43,562 nt of DNA from Alphaproteobacteria bacterium (GTDB lineage: Bacteria; Pseudomonadota; Alphaproteobacteria; Caulobacterales; Caulobacteraceae). This document shows, piece by piece, positions 32,015 through 40,927 of this stretch. The position numbers were made by a program, and so were the translations under genes. Position 1 is the first letter of the stretch. Every line of letters begins with the position of its first letter. Location: assembly GCA_025359785.1 (NCBI GenBank), contig JANYET010000021.1, positions 1 to 43,562 on the forward strand, read 5' to 3'. A model generated the notes under the pieces. That model saw only the letters and a program-made list of their open reading frames with translations, searched no databases and was not told the DNA's origin.

Positions 32015-32485
32015 ATGGACGTCGCCATAACCCCTGTCCTCGTTTCGCGGCCGGAGACCACGGCGGCGGTCACCCGTGGCGCGGCGCGGCTGTTGACCGC
32101 GCTGGGCTATGCGCCGCTGGCCGAGGTGACCCTCCCCAACGGACGGCGCGCCGACCTGATGGCGCTGGGGCGGCGCGGCGAAATCTTCATCGTCGAGGTG
32201 AAGTCGGGGCCGGAGGATTTCCGGACCGACCAGAAATGGCATGAATACCAGCCCTACTGCGACGCCTTCGCCTTCGCCGTGGCGCCGGAATTTCCGCGAG
32301 ATATCCTGCCGCCGGAACCGGGTCTGATCGTCGCCGACGGCTTCGGCGGCGCGGTGTTGCGCGAGGCCGCCGTCGCGCCGCTGGCCGGCGCGCGGCGCAA
32401 GGCGCTGACGTTGGCGTTCGGGCGGCTGGCGGCGCTGCGCGCGGCCGGCGGTCAGGCGCTGGTGCTGGAGGAACCCGCGCGCTAA
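32015..32485 (+). CDS. mmcB: MmcB family DNA-damage response protein
   Basis: A 156-residue protein of the MmcB (DUF1052) family, which in Caulobacter gives resistance to mitomycin C and has a predicted PD-(D/E)xK nuclease-like fold. Core features are visible: LPNGRRADLMALGRRGEIFIVEVKSGPEDFRTDQKW, split by eye into the Asp (ADLM) and the E-V-K motif of the nuclease core, then HEYQPYCDAFAFAVAPEFP. The start is ATG 32015; an upstream GTG at 31985 would lie inside the SOS box. Its stop overlaps that of the convergent mmcQ. Confidence 0.87.
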   Translation: MDVAITPVLVSRPETTAAVTRGAARLLTALGYAPLAEVTLPNGRRADLMALGRRGEIFIVEVKSGPEDFRTDQKWHEYQPYCDAFAFAVAPEFPRDILPPEPGLIVADGFGGAVLREAAVAPLAGARRKALTLAFGRLAALRAAGGQALVLEEPAR

Positions 32486-32820
32486 CCCGCCGGCCGTTCA
32501 GCATGGCCGCGGCTGACGCGCTTCGGAACGATCTGGGTCCAGGCCTCAAGCACCAGGGCCGAGACCTCCTCGCCATCCAGGGCCGCGATCTCGACCCAGC
32601 TCCAGCGCAGGGCGCCGGCGACCATGGGGCTGAACACCTGTGGGCGGGCCTCGAACAGCAGCTCCTGATGGTTCCGGTCGAGCTTCATGATGACCCGGCC
32701 GCGAAAGCCCTGGACGAACCCCTTGCGGCCGACCTGGAACGACGGCTGGCCGTACCATTCGGTCTCCCAGGCGCCCGGCAGCGCGAGCGCCACGGCGCGG
32801 ATGTCATCCCAGGTCGCCAC
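32482..32820 (-). CDS. MmcQ/YjbR family DNA-binding protein
   Basis: A 112-residue member of the MmcQ/YjbR family (CyaY-like fold, double-wing DNA-binding motif). The N-terminal ATWDDIRAVALALPGAWETEWYGQPSFQVG and the core MKLDRNHQELLFEARPQVFSP are typical. The start is GTG 32820, 13 bases after the regA stop, so it is probably read with regA. The upstream frame adds only non-family residues. The stop codon overlaps that of mmcB on the opposite strand. Its function is unclear in most species. Confidence 0.85.
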   Translation of the reverse strand: MATWDDIRAVALALPGAWETEWYGQPSFQVGRKGFVQGFRGRVIMKLDRNHQELLFEARPQVFSPMVAGALRWSWVEIAALDGEEVSALVLEAWTQIVPKRVSRGHAERPAG

Positions 32821-32833
32821 AGCGGAGGCGTAT

Positions 32834-33391
32834 CTAGCGCGGCGCGCGCTTGGCCAGGATCCGCTGCAGGGTGCGCCGGTGCATGTTGAGCCGGCGCGCG
32901 GTCTCCGAGACATTGTGATTGCAGAGTTCGTAGATGCGCTGGATGTGTTCCCAGCGGACCCGGTCGGCGCTCATCGGATTGTCGGGCGGCGCGGGAGAGG
33001 CGTCGCCGCGGGCGAGCAGAGCCCGGGCCACGTCGTCGGCGTCAGCGGGCTTGGACAGATAGTCCACGGCGCCGGCCTTCACCGCCTGAACGGCGGTGGC
33101 GATATTGCCGTAGCCGGTCAACATGATGATCTTGGCGTCGGGCCGCGCATCGCGCACCGCCTCGACCACCCTGAGGCCCGTGCCGTCCTCCAGGCGCATG
33201 TCCAGCACGGCGAAGGCCGGCGGGTGGCTGCGGACGGCGGCCAGCGCTTCCTGCACCGAACCGACCAGGACGGGCTCGAAACCGCGCTGCTCCAGCGCGC
33301 GCCCCAGGCGCGTGCGCAAAGGGGCGTCATCGTCCAGCACCAGCAGGGTCTTGTCGGCCAGGGCGGCGATCTCGGCGGAAAGGTCGGTCAT
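32834..33391 (-). CDS. regA: Redox response regulator, RegA/ActR/PrrA family
   Basis: A 185-residue response regulator. The receiver domain has the acidic pocket Asp20-Asp22 (VLDDDA), phospho-Asp64 (AVLDMRL), the Thr of MLTGYG and the Lys of YLSKPAD. A proline linker leads to a Fis-type helix-turn-helix with SETARRLNMHRRTLQRILAKRAPR (split here), nearly the family signature C-terminus. With RegB it should control respiration and other redox-linked genes according to quinone state. Gap of 177 bases to regB, which lies upstream on the same strand. Confidence 0.93.
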   Translation of the reverse strand: MTDLSAEIAALADKTLLVLDDDAPLRTRLGRALEQRGFEPVLVGSVQEALAAVRSHPPAFAVLDMRLEDGTGLRVVEAVRDARPDAKIIMLTGYGNIATAVQAVKAGAVDYLSKPADADDVARALLARGDASPAPPDNPMSADRVRWEHIQRIYELCNHNVSETARRLNMHRRTLQRILAKRAPR

Positions 33392-33567
33392 GCGGACTCC
33401 CTTAGGGTGGGTTCGCGAGGCGCTGGCTGTGCGTCACCCTGTCGCAGGTCAGGAGGCCAGGGCAAGCTGGAACTCCTTAAAGGCGACTCGATGGCCAGTA
33501 TGGAGGATCTGCAGTTCTCCCGATTGCCGGGTCGAGCGGTTAGCCCACTTCAAATCCAAGAAGACCA

Positions 33568-35013
33568 CTAGATGGCGCCCGCCTCGATCTTGGCGCGCGG
33601 CCAACGCGCCGAGACGACGGCGCCGTGCGGCTTTCCGTTGTGAAACGTCACATGGGCGCCTGTTCGTTCCAACAGCGTCTTGGCGATGAAGAAGCCGAGG
33701 CCCATGCCGATGTGCCCGGTGCGTGAGCCCTCGCCGCCTGGACGGGTGGTCACATAGGGTTCCCCGAGCTTGGCGAGCACCTCGGGTGAGAAGCCAGGGC
33801 CGTCGTCGCGGACCTCCATGGTGATGGTCTCGGCGTCGAAGCGCGCGGAGATCAGGATTTCCGAAGCGGCGAAATCGACGGCGTTCTCGACGAACGCGGT
33901 GAAGGCGTGGGTGATCTCCGGCAGGCGGCGGATGTCGGGGGTTTTCACCCCCTTGGCGCCGGTGACGATCGCCTCGACGCGGACGCCCTTCACGCCTCCT
34001 CTCTCGAGATTAGAGTGCGGCTCGATCACCTCCTGCACCAGCTGGCGCAGCGACAGGCGCTCGTGGATGGCGTCGGAAGCGGCGTCCGGGGCGTCGGTCA
34101 GACGCCGCAGGATTTCGCGGCAACGCTCGGCCTGGGAGACCAGCAGGTCGGCGTCGTCCTTCACCTGCGCGCTCGGCGCCTCGCGACTCAGCTCCTTGGC
34201 GACGATCGAGATGGTGGCGAGCGGGGTGCCCAGCTCGTGGGCGGCCGCGGCGGCCAGCGCGCCCAGGGCCGAGAGCCTTTGCTCGCGGGCCAGCACCGCC
34301 TGCGTCACGTCCAGAGCCAGGGCCATGCGGGCTGACTCGACGGCGGCCTGGCGCACATACCCCGCGGTCAGCGCGATGCCGACGATGTTGGCGAGCGCCG
34401 CGCCGGCCCGGAGCCCAAACGGGATCGAGGCCGCCATGGCCGGGGCCGGCGGCAGCGGCAGCGGCAGGAAGACCAGCGCCAGTATCGCCGAGAGCACGCC
34501 GGCCATGACCCCCAGGATCAGCACGGGCCGCAGCGGCAGGGTGGCCGCCGCCAGGGTGACCGGTGCGATCAGGATCAGGACGAAGGGGTTGGAGGTCCCG
34601 CCGGTCAGGAACACCAGGGCGCTGATCTGCAGGATGTCGAGCGACAGCTGGGCGGCGGCCTCGCGGTCGCCGAACACCCGCTGGCCGGGCGAGGCCACGC
34701 CGGTCAGCAGATTGACCCAGGCGCTGGCCCCCAGCACGGCGAAGCAGAGCGGATAGGGCGCGGCGAACCCCATCGACATGATCGCCAGCAGCAGCGCGCC
34801 CTCGCCCGCCACCACCAGCCAGCGCAGGGTGACCAGGGTCCTGACCCTCAGGCGCCCGCGGTGGACCGCGCCCTCCGACCAGTCCTCGCCCGAGCCGATC
34901 TCGTCCTTGGAAAGGTCGCCGCCGCCGACCCGGTCGCCTTGCATGGCGCCGGTCCCGGTCCTATCGAGGCCGGGCTGGGAAGCCGGGGTATCGGTCGTCG
35001 CGGGTTGGGCCAT
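33568..35013 (-). CDS. regB: Redox sensor histidine kinase, RegB/PrrB family
   Basis: A 481-residue membrane sensor kinase. About six helices lie between residues 58 and 220. The quinone motif GGTSNPF sits at 138-144. The phospho-His is His259 in AAAHELGTPLATI, and Cys298 in AERCREIL lies 39 residues later, matching the redox-active Cys of Rhodobacter RegB (Cys265, 40 after its His225). The ATPase has ENAVDFA, DDGPGF and GMGLGFF motifs. Start ATG 35013 is chosen over an upstream frame. It is divergent from senC and upstream of regA. Confidence 0.93.
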   Translation of the reverse strand: MAQPATTDTPASQPGLDRTGTGAMQGDRVGGGDLSKDEIGSGEDWSEGAVHRGRLRVRTLVTLRWLVVAGEGALLLAIMSMGFAAPYPLCFAVLGASAWVNLLTGVASPGQRVFGDREAAAQLSLDILQISALVFLTGGTSNPFVLILIAPVTLAAATLPLRPVLILGVMAGVLSAILALVFLPLPLPPAPAMAASIPFGLRAGAALANIVGIALTAGYVRQAAVESARMALALDVTQAVLAREQRLSALGALAAAAAHELGTPLATISIVAKELSREAPSAQVKDDADLLVSQAERCREILRRLTDAPDAASDAIHERLSLRQLVQEVIEPHSNLERGGVKGVRVEAIVTGAKGVKTPDIRRLPEITHAFTAFVENAVDFAASEILISARFDAETITMEVRDDGPGFSPEVLAKLGEPYVTTRPGGEGSRTGHIGMGLGFFIAKTLLERTGAHVTFHNGKPHGAVVSARWPRAKIEAGAI

Positions 35014-35107
35014 GATCCTGAGGATCGCGCGCCTGCACGCGGCTGACGAGCCCCAAAGCGGTCGGACCCCGCCGAACCGCCGCCGAAAGGATGCTAAGGA
35101 ACGCCCC

Positions 35108-35719
35108 ATGAGCCGCACCGTCTGGATCATCCTGGCCACCCTGGCCCTGGCCTTCACGATCCTCACCGGCCTTGCGGTGCGCAGCGGCATCCTGGGCCCC
35201 ACGCCGCAAACCGCGGCGATCGGCGGCGCCTTCCATCTGACCGATCAGCGGGGCCGGCCGGCCGACGCCTCGGTGCTGAAGCGCAAATGGAACGCGGTGT
35301 TCTTCGGCTACACCTATTGCCCGGAGGCCTGCCCGACGACGCTGCTGGCGCTCGGCGGGGCCGAAAAGCTGCTGGGACCCAAGGCCAGGGATTTCCAGGC
35401 GGTGTTCATCTCGGTCGATCCGCCGCGCGACACCCCGGCGGTGATGGCCAATTATCTGTCCAACACATCTTTCCCGCAGCGCACACTCGGCCTCACCGGC
35501 ACGCCGGCGCAGGTCGCCGAAGTGGCCCGCGCCTATAAGGTCTACTACGCCAAGGCGGGCGAGGGGCCGGACTACCAGGTCAACCATTCGACCATCACCT
35601 ACCTCATGGGCCCGACCGGGGATTTCGTCTGCGTGATCCCCTACGGCGAGACGCCGCAACAGATGGCCGCCCAGATCGAAAAGGCCATGCGCCAGGGGCG
35701 ACACGCGCAAAGCTGTTGA
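35108..35719 (+). CDS. senC: SCO1/SenC family copper chaperone
   Basis: A 203-residue membrane-anchored thioredoxin-fold protein that should help assemble the CuA site of cytochrome c oxidase. One N-terminal helix (residues 5-24) anchors it. The metal motif is YCPEACP (C-x-x-x-C), with the partner His in VNHSTITYLM and the family stretch ISVDPPRDTPAV. AAGGA precedes the ATG at 35108. It is divergent from regB across 94 bases, the classic RegB-SenC-RegA neighbourhood, so its expression may follow redox state. Confidence 0.93.
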   Translation: MSRTVWIILATLALAFTILTGLAVRSGILGPTPQTAAIGGAFHLTDQRGRPADASVLKRKWNAVFFGYTYCPEACPTTLLALGGAEKLLGPKARDFQAVFISVDPPRDTPAVMANYLSNTSFPQRTLGLTGTPAQVAEVARAYKVYYAKAGEGPDYQVNHSTITYLMGPTGDFVCVIPYGETPQQMAAQIEKAMRQGRHAQSC

Positions 35720-35812
35720 TCGTTCCGCGCCCGCGATGCGCGGGAAAGCAAGATCGGCTATGGACCCGGTTAACGGTTCGGGTGTTATGTTGCGGTGCAC
35801 AAAGGACGGGGC

Positions 35813-37108
35813 ATGCTCTATTCCCTCTATGAAGCCGGCTTCTACGCCGCCTCACCGCTGCGCGCCGCCGCGCGGATGACCCGGGACTTCTGGTCCTCGC
35901 CGCTCAACCCGGCGAAAGACTCCGATCTCGGGCGCAGGCTTTTCGCCAACGCCGACCTGTTCGCCAACCTGACGCGACGCTACGGCAAGCCCGCCTGGGG
36001 CATCGAGAGCATCGAGATCGACGGCGTGCCGGTGCGGGTGCGGCTGGAGGAAGTCTGGTCGAGCCCCTGGTGCAAGCTCACCCACTTCGCCCGCGACATG
36101 GCCGACATGCGCCGCGCGGGCCGCAGGACACGGGAGCCGGCGGTGCTGATCGCCGCTCCGCTGTCAGGCCACTACGCCACCCTGCTGCGGGGCACCGTCG
36201 AGGCCTTCCTGCAGGACCATGAGGTCTACATCACCGAGTGGACCAACGCGCGCGACGTGCCGATGATGGAAGGCCGCTTCGACTTCCATGACTACATCGA
36301 CCACATCCGCGAGATGCTGCAGGCGCTCGGTCCGCGGCCGCATGTGGTCGCCGTCTGCCAACCTGGCCCGCCGGTCCTGGCCGCTGCGGCGCTGATGGCC
36401 GAGGACGGCGATCCCTGCCGCCCGGGCTCGATGACCTTCATGGGCTCGCCGATCGACGCGCGCCTCTCGCCGACCGTGACCAACAAGCTGGCCGAGGAGC
36501 GGCCCTTCACCTGGTTCCAGTCGCATATGGTCGATACCGTGCCGCCGCCCCATCCGGGCATGGGCCGGCGCGTCTATCCGGGCTTCGTCCAGCTGGCCAG
36601 CTTCATGTCGATGAACGCCGAGAAGCACCAGGAGGCGCACCAGCGCTACCTGCGCCAACTGATGGACGGCGACGGCGACGGCGCCGAACGGCACCTGGAA
36701 TTTTACGACGAATATCTGTCGGTCCTCGACCTGACGGAAGAGTTCTACCTGCAGACCGTCGATGTGGTCTTCCAGCGCTACCTGCTGCCGAAGGGCGAGC
36801 TGGAGCATCGCGGGCGCCTGGTGCGGCCTGACCAGATCACCGACATCAGCCTGCTGACCGTCGAGGGCGAGAACGACGACATTTCCGGCATCGGCCAGAC
36901 CCAGGCGGCGCACGACCTGTGCTCGGGCCTGCCGGCGGCGCTGAAGCAGGACTACGTCCAGCCCACGGTCGGCCACTACGGCGTCTTCAACGGCGCGCGC
37001 TTCCGCGACGAGATCTATCCCCGCGTGCGCAGCGTGATCTGGGAAGCCGAACTGGCGCTCGCGCGGGAGCCGGCCAACGCCCTCCCCAAGGCGATCAAGG
37101 CCGCCTAG
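35813..37108 (+). CDS. phaZ: Intracellular poly(3-hydroxybutyrate) depolymerase
   Basis: A 431-residue PHB depolymerase that hydrolyses native storage granules to 3-hydroxybutyrate oligomers. Features: the N-terminal region AGFYAASPLRAAARMTRDFW, the Cys nucleophile Cys182 in AVCQPGPPVLAA (lipase-box variant as in Ralstonia PhaZ), Asp in GENDDISGIGQTQAAHDLC and His in TVGHYGVFNG. No signal peptide. AAAGGACGGGG provides the ribosome site for ATG 35813. Released hydroxybutyrate could feed the ethylmalonyl-CoA route (mcd). Confidence 0.93.
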   Translation: MLYSLYEAGFYAASPLRAAARMTRDFWSSPLNPAKDSDLGRRLFANADLFANLTRRYGKPAWGIESIEIDGVPVRVRLEEVWSSPWCKLTHFARDMADMRRAGRRTREPAVLIAAPLSGHYATLLRGTVEAFLQDHEVYITEWTNARDVPMMEGRFDFHDYIDHIREMLQALGPRPHVVAVCQPGPPVLAAAALMAEDGDPCRPGSMTFMGSPIDARLSPTVTNKLAEERPFTWFQSHMVDTVPPPHPGMGRRVYPGFVQLASFMSMNAEKHQEAHQRYLRQLMDGDGDGAERHLEFYDEYLSVLDLTEEFYLQTVDVVFQRYLLPKGELEHRGRLVRPDQITDISLLTVEGENDDISGIGQTQAAHDLCSGLPAALKQDYVQPTVGHYGVFNGARFRDEIYPRVRSVIWEAELALAREPANALPKAIKAA

Positions 37109-37118
37109 ACTCACACCT

Positions 37119-37859
37119 GTGAGTCTGTTCGGTCGATCCTCATTCGCCGATGGTGACCGGCTGGAGGTGGCCGGGACGGCCGTTACCCTGCGGGTCAACC
37201 GCCGGGCGCGGCGCGTGTCGCTGCGCCTCGACCGCACGCGCCGCGAGATCGTCGCCACCGCGCCCTCATCCCGCCGCCTGCCCGAGGCCGCCGCCTTCGC
37301 CCGCGAGCGCGCCGCCTGGATCGCCGAGCGGATCGCCGAGCTGCCCGACGCGACGCCGATCCATCCCGGCATGGTGCTCAAGGTGTTCGGCGAGCCGGTG
37401 CGGCTGGAAGGCGGGACCGGGCGGGCCAAGTGGCTATCGGCCGCGGATGGCGAGCCGGCCCGGATCACCGCGATGGGAGACGGCGAAGGCTATGCCCGCG
37501 CCGTGATCCTGATGCTGAAAAAGCGCGCGGCAGCGGTGCTGGGTGATCGCACCGACGTCTATGCCGCCATGCTGGGCGCGGCGCCGCCCAAGGTCACGGT
37601 CGCCGACGCCAAAGGCCGGTGGGGCTCCTGCCGCCCGGGCCTGCGTGGCGGACAGGCGTCGATCCGCTACTCGTGGCGCCTGGCGCTGGCCCCCTTCGAG
37701 GTGGCCGACTATGTCGCCGCCCACGAATGCGCCCACCTGCTGGAGCTGAACCACGGCCCGCGCTTCTGGGCCCACGTGGCGGCGTTGATCGGCGATCCCA
37801 AGGCCCACCGCGCCTGGCTGCGGGCCGAGGGCGCGAGGCTGCACGCCTTCGGACGGTGA
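37119..37859 (+). CDS. YgjP-like / M48-type metallopeptidase domain protein
   Basis: A 246-residue DUF45/YgjP family protein. The zinc site HECAHLLELNHGPRFW lies at residues 202-217 (His202, Glu203, His206, and a third ligand at His212). The family block GRWGSCRPG with IRYSWRLALAPFEVADYVAAHE precedes it. No membrane helix. The start is GTG 37119, ten bases after phaZ, so the genes are probably co-transcribed. A later ATG would lose the N-terminal strand. The substrate is unknown. Confidence 0.88.
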   Translation: MSLFGRSSFADGDRLEVAGTAVTLRVNRRARRVSLRLDRTRREIVATAPSSRRLPEAAAFARERAAWIAERIAELPDATPIHPGMVLKVFGEPVRLEGGTGRAKWLSAADGEPARITAMGDGEGYARAVILMLKKRAAAVLGDRTDVYAAMLGAAPPKVTVADAKGRWGSCRPGLRGGQASIRYSWRLALAPFEVADYVAAHECAHLLELNHGPRFWAHVAALIGDPKAHRAWLRAEGARLHAFGR

Positions 37860-37870
37860 GGTCCCGATAG

Positions 37871-38024
37871 TTGCTCCCCTTAGGGGGAGCTGTCAGCGAA
37901 GACTGACTGAGGGGGTTTCCGCTCAAGCGCTCAGGATGTCGTCTATCGCGGACTCAGCGGCTGAAACCCCCTCCGGCCCTTTGGGCCACCTCCCGCTGAT
38001 CGCGCTCCGCGCTGTGGGAGGAAC
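37871..38024. repeat. GC-rich intergenic repeat element, family B, copy 2
   Basis: A 154-base element with the same layout as 13341-13484: opening hairpin CTCCCCTTAGGGGGAG, then TGACTGAGGGGGTTTCC, and a closing part CCACCTCCCGCTGATCGCG followed by CTCCGCGCTGTGGGAGGA. A long dyad, GGGGGTTTCC against GGAAACCCCC with intervening mismatches, spans the middle. It fills the convergent gap between the YgjP-like gene and PBP1A. Confidence 0.8.
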
Positions 38025-38035
38025 TGACCCTGCCC

Positions 38036-40036
38036 TCAGTGCGGCGCTTCGTCGGGTGACGCGCGGGGTTGCGCCGCGCCGCGCGGCGGCGGGGCGTCGC
38101 CTTCGTGGTCGCCGTGCAGCAGGTCGGCGACGCCGCTGAGGAGCTGGTCGATCGGCCCCTGCGGCTGATCCGGTGAGGGCGGGGCGTCAGCGCCCGGGAT
38201 CGTCTGGGTCTTCAGACGCGGCAGGGCCTGGGCCATGTAGTCGTGCCAGATGCCGGCCGGCACGCCGCCGCCGGTCACCTTCTTCATCGGGGTGTTGTCG
38301 TCGCGGCCCACCCAGACGGCGGTCACGAAGCCGCCAGTGTAGCCCATGAACCAGGCGTCGCGGTAATCGCTGGTGGTGCCGGTCTTGCCGGCCAGATCGT
38401 AGCCCTTGACGTTGGCCCGCGTGCCGGTGCCGGAGATCGGCACCTGGCGCATCATGCGGATCATGTAGCTGAGCGCCGGCTGGCCGATCACCGTGCGGCG
38501 CTGGTCGTTGCCAGCATTGTGGTCGTAGAGCACGCGGCCGGACGCGGTGCGGATCCGCTCGATGCCATAGCCCTTGGCGAACACCCCGCCATTGGAGAAC
38601 GGCGCATAGGCCTGGGCCATTTCCAGCGGGCTCACCTCGACGGCGCCCAGGGCCATGGAGGGGTCGAGCTGGATCGGCGAGACGATGCCGAGCCGGTGGG
38701 CCGTGGCGGCCACGTTGGAGGTGCCGACCTCGTTGGCCAGCCGCGCGGCGACCGTGTTGATGGATTCCTTCAGGCCGATCTCGATGGTGATCGGGCCGAG
38801 GTACTTGCCGGTGTAGTTACGAGGCGTCCAGGTTCCGATGGTGATCGGCTCGTCGACCACCGGGGTGTCCGGCGTGCGGCCGGCCTCCATGGCGGTCAGG
38901 TAGACAAACGGCTTGAACGAGGAGCCCGCCTGGCGCCGGGCCTGGGTCGCCCGGTCGAACTGGCTCTGCAGATAGTTGACCCCACCGACGTAGGCGCGGA
39001 CCCGGCCTTCGCCGTCGAGGGACACCAGCGCGGCCTGTTTGACACCCTGGTTCTGCGCCGCCGCGACGCCCGCCTGCAGGGTCTGTTCGGCGCTCGCCTG
39101 CAGCGGCAGGTCCAGCGTGGTCTCGACCACCAGGTCTTCGGTAGGCTCGCCCACCAGATGGCGCACCTGATCGTCCACCCAGTCGGTGAAATACTGCGCC
39201 CGCTGGTTGGCCAGCACTGGATTGACCCGCACCGGCGTCTGGAACGCCTCGTCCCGCTGTGCGGCGGTGATCGCGTGGATGCGGACCATCTCGTCCAAGA
39301 CCATGGTCGCGCGGCGCGCGGCGCGGTCGGTGGCGGACACCGGCGAATAGCGCGACGGCCCCTTCATGATCCCGGCCAGCATGGCGCTTTCGCCCAGGGT
39401 GAGCTGGGCCGCGGGTTTGTTGAAATAGCGCATCGAGGCGGCCTCGATGCCGTAGGCCCCGGCCCCGAAATATTCCCGGTTCAGATAGAGCTCGAGGATC
39501 TGCTTCTTGGAGAACTTGGCCTCTAGCCAGACGGCCAGGATCAACTCCTGGGCCTTGCGCCGATAGGTCTGGTTGGGCGTCAGGAACAGCGCGCGGGCGA
39601 GCTGCTGGGTGATCGTCGAGCCGCCCCGCAAGGGCCCGCCGCCCTTGTGGGTCAGGTTGTAAATGCCGCTGCGGACCAGGCCCCAGGGGTTGAAGCCGAC
39701 ATGCCAGTAGTACCAGCGGTCCTCGATGGCGATGAAGGCCTTGGGCACGTAGGGCGGCAGCTTGTTGAGATCGACGGGCGGCGCGTACTGGCTGCCGCGC
39801 ACCGCCACCAGGCCTCCGGAGCGGTCCAGGTACGAGATCGAGGGCTGGCGCTTGACGTCGTAGAGCTTGGAGGTGTCGGGCAGGTCCACCGAAAAAACGG
39901 CGAAGAAAGCCACGATGAAGATCAGCGCCCAGACGCCGAGAACCAGCGTCCAGTAGATCAGCGCCTGCAGCGGGGAGCGCCCCCGATCTTCGCGCTGGGG
40001 TCGGCCCCCGTCGGCGGGCGGCTGCGCGTTCGCCAT
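38036..40036 (-). CDS. Bifunctional penicillin-binding protein 1A (glycosyltransferase/transpeptidase)
   Basis: A 666-residue class A PBP that polymerises and crosslinks peptidoglycan. A cytoplasmic tail and one membrane helix (about residues 28-48) lead into the GT51 domain, with catalytic Glu105 in IAIEDRWYYWH, then GGSTITQQLARALFL and the second Glu in LELYLNREYFG. The transpeptidase has SSFK (about 372), SIN (KESINTVA) and KTGTT (about 549). A Pro-rich acidic tail (PPPRGAAQPRASPDEAPH) follows. The first Glu motif has Trp-Tyr-Tyr where Arg-Phe-Tyr is common. The 252-base gap to the divergent DsbA-like gene contains no other gene. Confidence 0.93.
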   Translation of the reverse strand: MANAQPPADGGRPQREDRGRSPLQALIYWTLVLGVWALIFIVAFFAVFSVDLPDTSKLYDVKRQPSISYLDRSGGLVAVRGSQYAPPVDLNKLPPYVPKAFIAIEDRWYYWHVGFNPWGLVRSGIYNLTHKGGGPLRGGSTITQQLARALFLTPNQTYRRKAQELILAVWLEAKFSKKQILELYLNREYFGAGAYGIEAASMRYFNKPAAQLTLGESAMLAGIMKGPSRYSPVSATDRAARRATMVLDEMVRIHAITAAQRDEAFQTPVRVNPVLANQRAQYFTDWVDDQVRHLVGEPTEDLVVETTLDLPLQASAEQTLQAGVAAAQNQGVKQAALVSLDGEGRVRAYVGGVNYLQSQFDRATQARRQAGSSFKPFVYLTAMEAGRTPDTPVVDEPITIGTWTPRNYTGKYLGPITIEIGLKESINTVAARLANEVGTSNVAATAHRLGIVSPIQLDPSMALGAVEVSPLEMAQAYAPFSNGGVFAKGYGIERIRTASGRVLYDHNAGNDQRRTVIGQPALSYMIRMMRQVPISGTGTRANVKGYDLAGKTGTTSDYRDAWFMGYTGGFVTAVWVGRDDNTPMKKVTGGGVPAGIWHDYMAQALPRLKTQTIPGADAPPSPDQPQGPIDQLLSGVADLLHGDHEGDAPPPRGAAQPRASPDEAPH

Positions 40037-40288
40037 CTCGTCGTCCTAACGGTCGTTCGAAGGCCGCCCCGACCTGGGGGGTCCGTTGTCTCAGGGGCCA
40101 TAGCTCAGGGCGCAGAAGCACGCGACAAGATTGACGAGATATGAACGCCGGCGCAGCGGGGCCTTCACGGTGGCCAGCTCTGGGCTCTTCCTTCGAGGCC
40201 AAGCTTACGTCACATTCAACCGCGAAAGGCTTGGCGAGGCCGAGCTTCGAAAAGGTCGGGCCCAACGGCCCTGGAGGGATTTCAGACG

Positions 40289-40900
40289 ATGTCGCGAATG
40301 ACGGTTGCCCTGGCTCTGACGCTGACGATGTTCGGCGCGGCCGCGTGTGCGCCCAAGGGGGGCGCGGCGCTCACCCAGGACGACATGGACATGGGCGCCG
40401 CAAGCGCGAAGGTCACGGTGGTGGAATACGCCTCGGTCGGCTGTCCGGTCTGCGCCAAATGGCAGAAGGAGGTCTATCCGGCCTTCAAGGCGAAGTACGT
40501 CGATACAGGCAAGATCCACTACGTCTTCCGCGAGATGCTGGTGGGCGGCGGGCCGGAGATCACGGTGGCGGCCTCGGGCTTCCTGGTCGCCCGCTGCGCC
40601 GGCAAGGACAAGTATTTCGCGGTCAACGACGCGATCTTCGCCAATCAGCAGCAGGCCTTCGAAGCCCCGCGCGAGACCCTGTTGTCGGTCGCCAAGTCGG
40701 TGGGCATGACCGATGAGGCCTTCAACAAGTGCATCAATGACGAGAAGGCGATCCAGGCGCTGAACGACCGCGTCGAGCGCCACACCCGCGACGACAAGAT
40801 CAATTCCACGCCGACCTTCGTGATCAACGGCAAGAGCATGGAGCCGGGCTACCACACGCTCGAAGAGATGGACGCGGCGGTCAAGGCGGCGGGCGGCTAA
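40289..40900 (+). CDS. DsbA-like thioredoxin-fold lipoprotein
   Basis: A 203-residue exported thiol oxidoreductase. The signal peptide ends in a lipobox-like FGAAAC (Cys20). The DsbA fold has the active site CPVC (Cys52 and Cys55) and the cis-Pro loop STPTFVINGKSM. The helical insert includes a further Cys (NKCINDE). GGAGGG lies 14 bases before ATG 40289. It could catalyse disulfide formation or isomerisation in the envelope; no DsbB partner is adjacent. It is divergent from PBP1A. Confidence 0.88.
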   Translation: MSRMTVALALTLTMFGAAACAPKGGAALTQDDMDMGAASAKVTVVEYASVGCPVCAKWQKEVYPAFKAKYVDTGKIHYVFREMLVGGGPEITVAASGFLVARCAGKDKYFAVNDAIFANQQQAFEAPRETLLSVAKSVGMTDEAFNKCINDEKAIQALNDRVERHTRDDKINSTPTFVINGKSMEPGYHTLEEMDAAVKAAGG

Positions 40901-40927
40901 GCCCGCGCCCCGCATCCTGATCGTTCA

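Noticed and set aside
33392..33567. Possible small gene between regA and regB
   Set aside because: No frame with a ribosome site, codon bias or recognisable protein; treated as plain intergenic DNA.
40141..40716. Open frame overlapping the start of the DsbA-like gene
   Set aside because: Out of frame with a clear lipoprotein and CPVC active site; composition is Gly/Arg-rich shadow type.
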